Source of the DNA: Rhodobacterales bacterium 56_14_T64
GTDB taxonomy: Bacteria; Pseudomonadota; Alphaproteobacteria; Rhodobacterales; Rhodobacteraceae
Length of the DNA: 64,000 nt
Reading direction: 5' to 3'
Assembly: GCA_002162795.1 (NCBI GenBank)
Contig: MAAY01000031.1
Span: 27,052 to 91,051, forward strand
Below are positions 63,822 through 64,000 of this stretch, piece by piece. The notes beneath the pieces were generated by a model. It did not search any database, was not told the origin of the DNA, and saw only the letters and a program-made list of their open reading frames with translations. A program made the translations under genes and the position numbers. Position 1 is the first letter of the stretch, and each line of letters begins with the position of its first letter.

Positions 63822-64000
63822 TGCGCTTCGGCTTTTTCCAGTTTCTCCAGCGCCTTCATCCACATGATCTCGGCGCGGCCCAAAGCGGTCATGACCTCGG
63901 CGTGTTTGCCTTGCCAGACTTTGGCCTGATCCTTGTTCTCTGGCTCGTACATCTCTGGGTCACCTAGTTTAGTGTCCAGTTTTTCCTTCATCTGCGTCAG
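63818..64000 (-). CDS. ABC-F family ATPase, C-terminal fragment
   Basis: 60 residues ending at TGA 63818-63820; the rest lies beyond the right edge. The segment LTQMKEKLDTKLGDPEMYEP ... EVMTALGRAEIMWMKALEKLEKAEAQ is a charged coiled coil like the C-terminus or end of an ABC-F (Uup/Ettinger-type) protein. It overlaps the marC start. The assignment is from the coiled-coil pattern only and is therefore tentative. Confidence 0.6.
   Translation of the reverse strand: MTQMKEKLDTKLGDPEMYEPENKDQAKVWQGKHAEVMTALGRAEIMWMKALEKLEKAEAQ

Overview
The window reads as a chromosomal segment of an alphaproteobacterium of the family Rhodobacteraceae, most likely a member of the marine Roseobacter group. The evidence is the gene content and order: a DksA variant lacking the zinc-finger cysteines, the long two-domain dCTP deaminase, a PIN-domain protein behind an RlmI-like methyltransferase, and the blocks yceD-rpmF-plsX-fabH-ihfA-merR and lptF-lptG-lptD-surA-pdxA-ksgA. 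GC content is moderately high throughout, and nearly all the DNA codes for housekeeping proteins. I see no prophage, insertion sequence, integrase, CRISPR array or rRNA operon. One tRNA gene, tRNA-Pro(GGG), is present. The genus cannot be fixed from sequence reading alone.

Layout. 1-6.3 kb: tail of an RlmI-like rRNA methyltransferase, a PIN protein, an M48 protease, a MoxR/VWA pair with a tiny membrane protein, a DUF2927 lipoprotein and a GNAT enzyme between them, then the DksA homologue. 6.3-8.4 kb: an FAD monooxygenase and exonuclease III. 8.4-10.2 kb: the least explained part, a 97-residue protein made of four 21-residue units that each carry FSSGS, followed by an unfamiliar 356-residue helical protein. 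10.2-17.8 kb: an ErpA-type Fe-S carrier, dGTPase, a YciI-like protein, argS, a SPOR-domain protein, nagZ, scpA and scpB; the last four are translationally coupled and concern cell wall, division and chromosome segregation. 17.8-21.1 kb: a small protein, a divergent MFS transporter/Lrp regulator pair with a Lrp-type operator, dcd and tRNA-Pro. 21.1-25.4 kb: merR, ihfA, fabH, plsX, rpmF and yceD, all on the minus strand. 25.5-28.7 kb: bamE, olsB and an ABC-F ATPase.

28.7-41.6 kb is mixed: a sugar O-acetyltransferase, an SDR enzyme behind a perfect 24-bp palindrome, a FemAB-like protein, a PhyH-type dioxygenase, tyrS, anmK, a cupin, selO, an EEP-family hydrolase, a DEAD-box helicase with a structured leader, a Fur/Mur regulator, an isocitrate-lyase-like enzyme and a DMT exporter. 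41.6-49.9 kb: enolase with a candidate CceR-type operator, a small lipoprotein, GNAT, nucleoside hydrolase, mazG, an M20 amidohydrolase, two dissimilar ureohydrolases in tandem, a DUF1499 protein and a Cys-containing secreted protein. 49.9-52.8 kb: prfA-prmC and a DUF4167 protein. 52.8-60.4 kb: the minus-strand outer-membrane biogenesis operon lptF-lptG-lptD-surA-pdxA-ksgA, chained by short overlaps. 60.5-64 kb: pepA-holC, then a retropepsin-like protease, a MarC protein and the tail of a second ABC-F protein.

The best candidate for something undescribed is the repeat protein at 8769-9062 with its downstream partner. Four copies of FSSGS are spaced exactly 21 residues apart, the last ends at the stop codon, and the codons differ between copies while the peptide does not. 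This resembles a multi-core precursor peptide or a repeat-based interaction protein, but no modification enzyme is recognisable beside it. Secondary points are the operator-like palindromes, the structured helicase leader and a recurring AT-rich hairpin directly 3' of two minus-strand genes.
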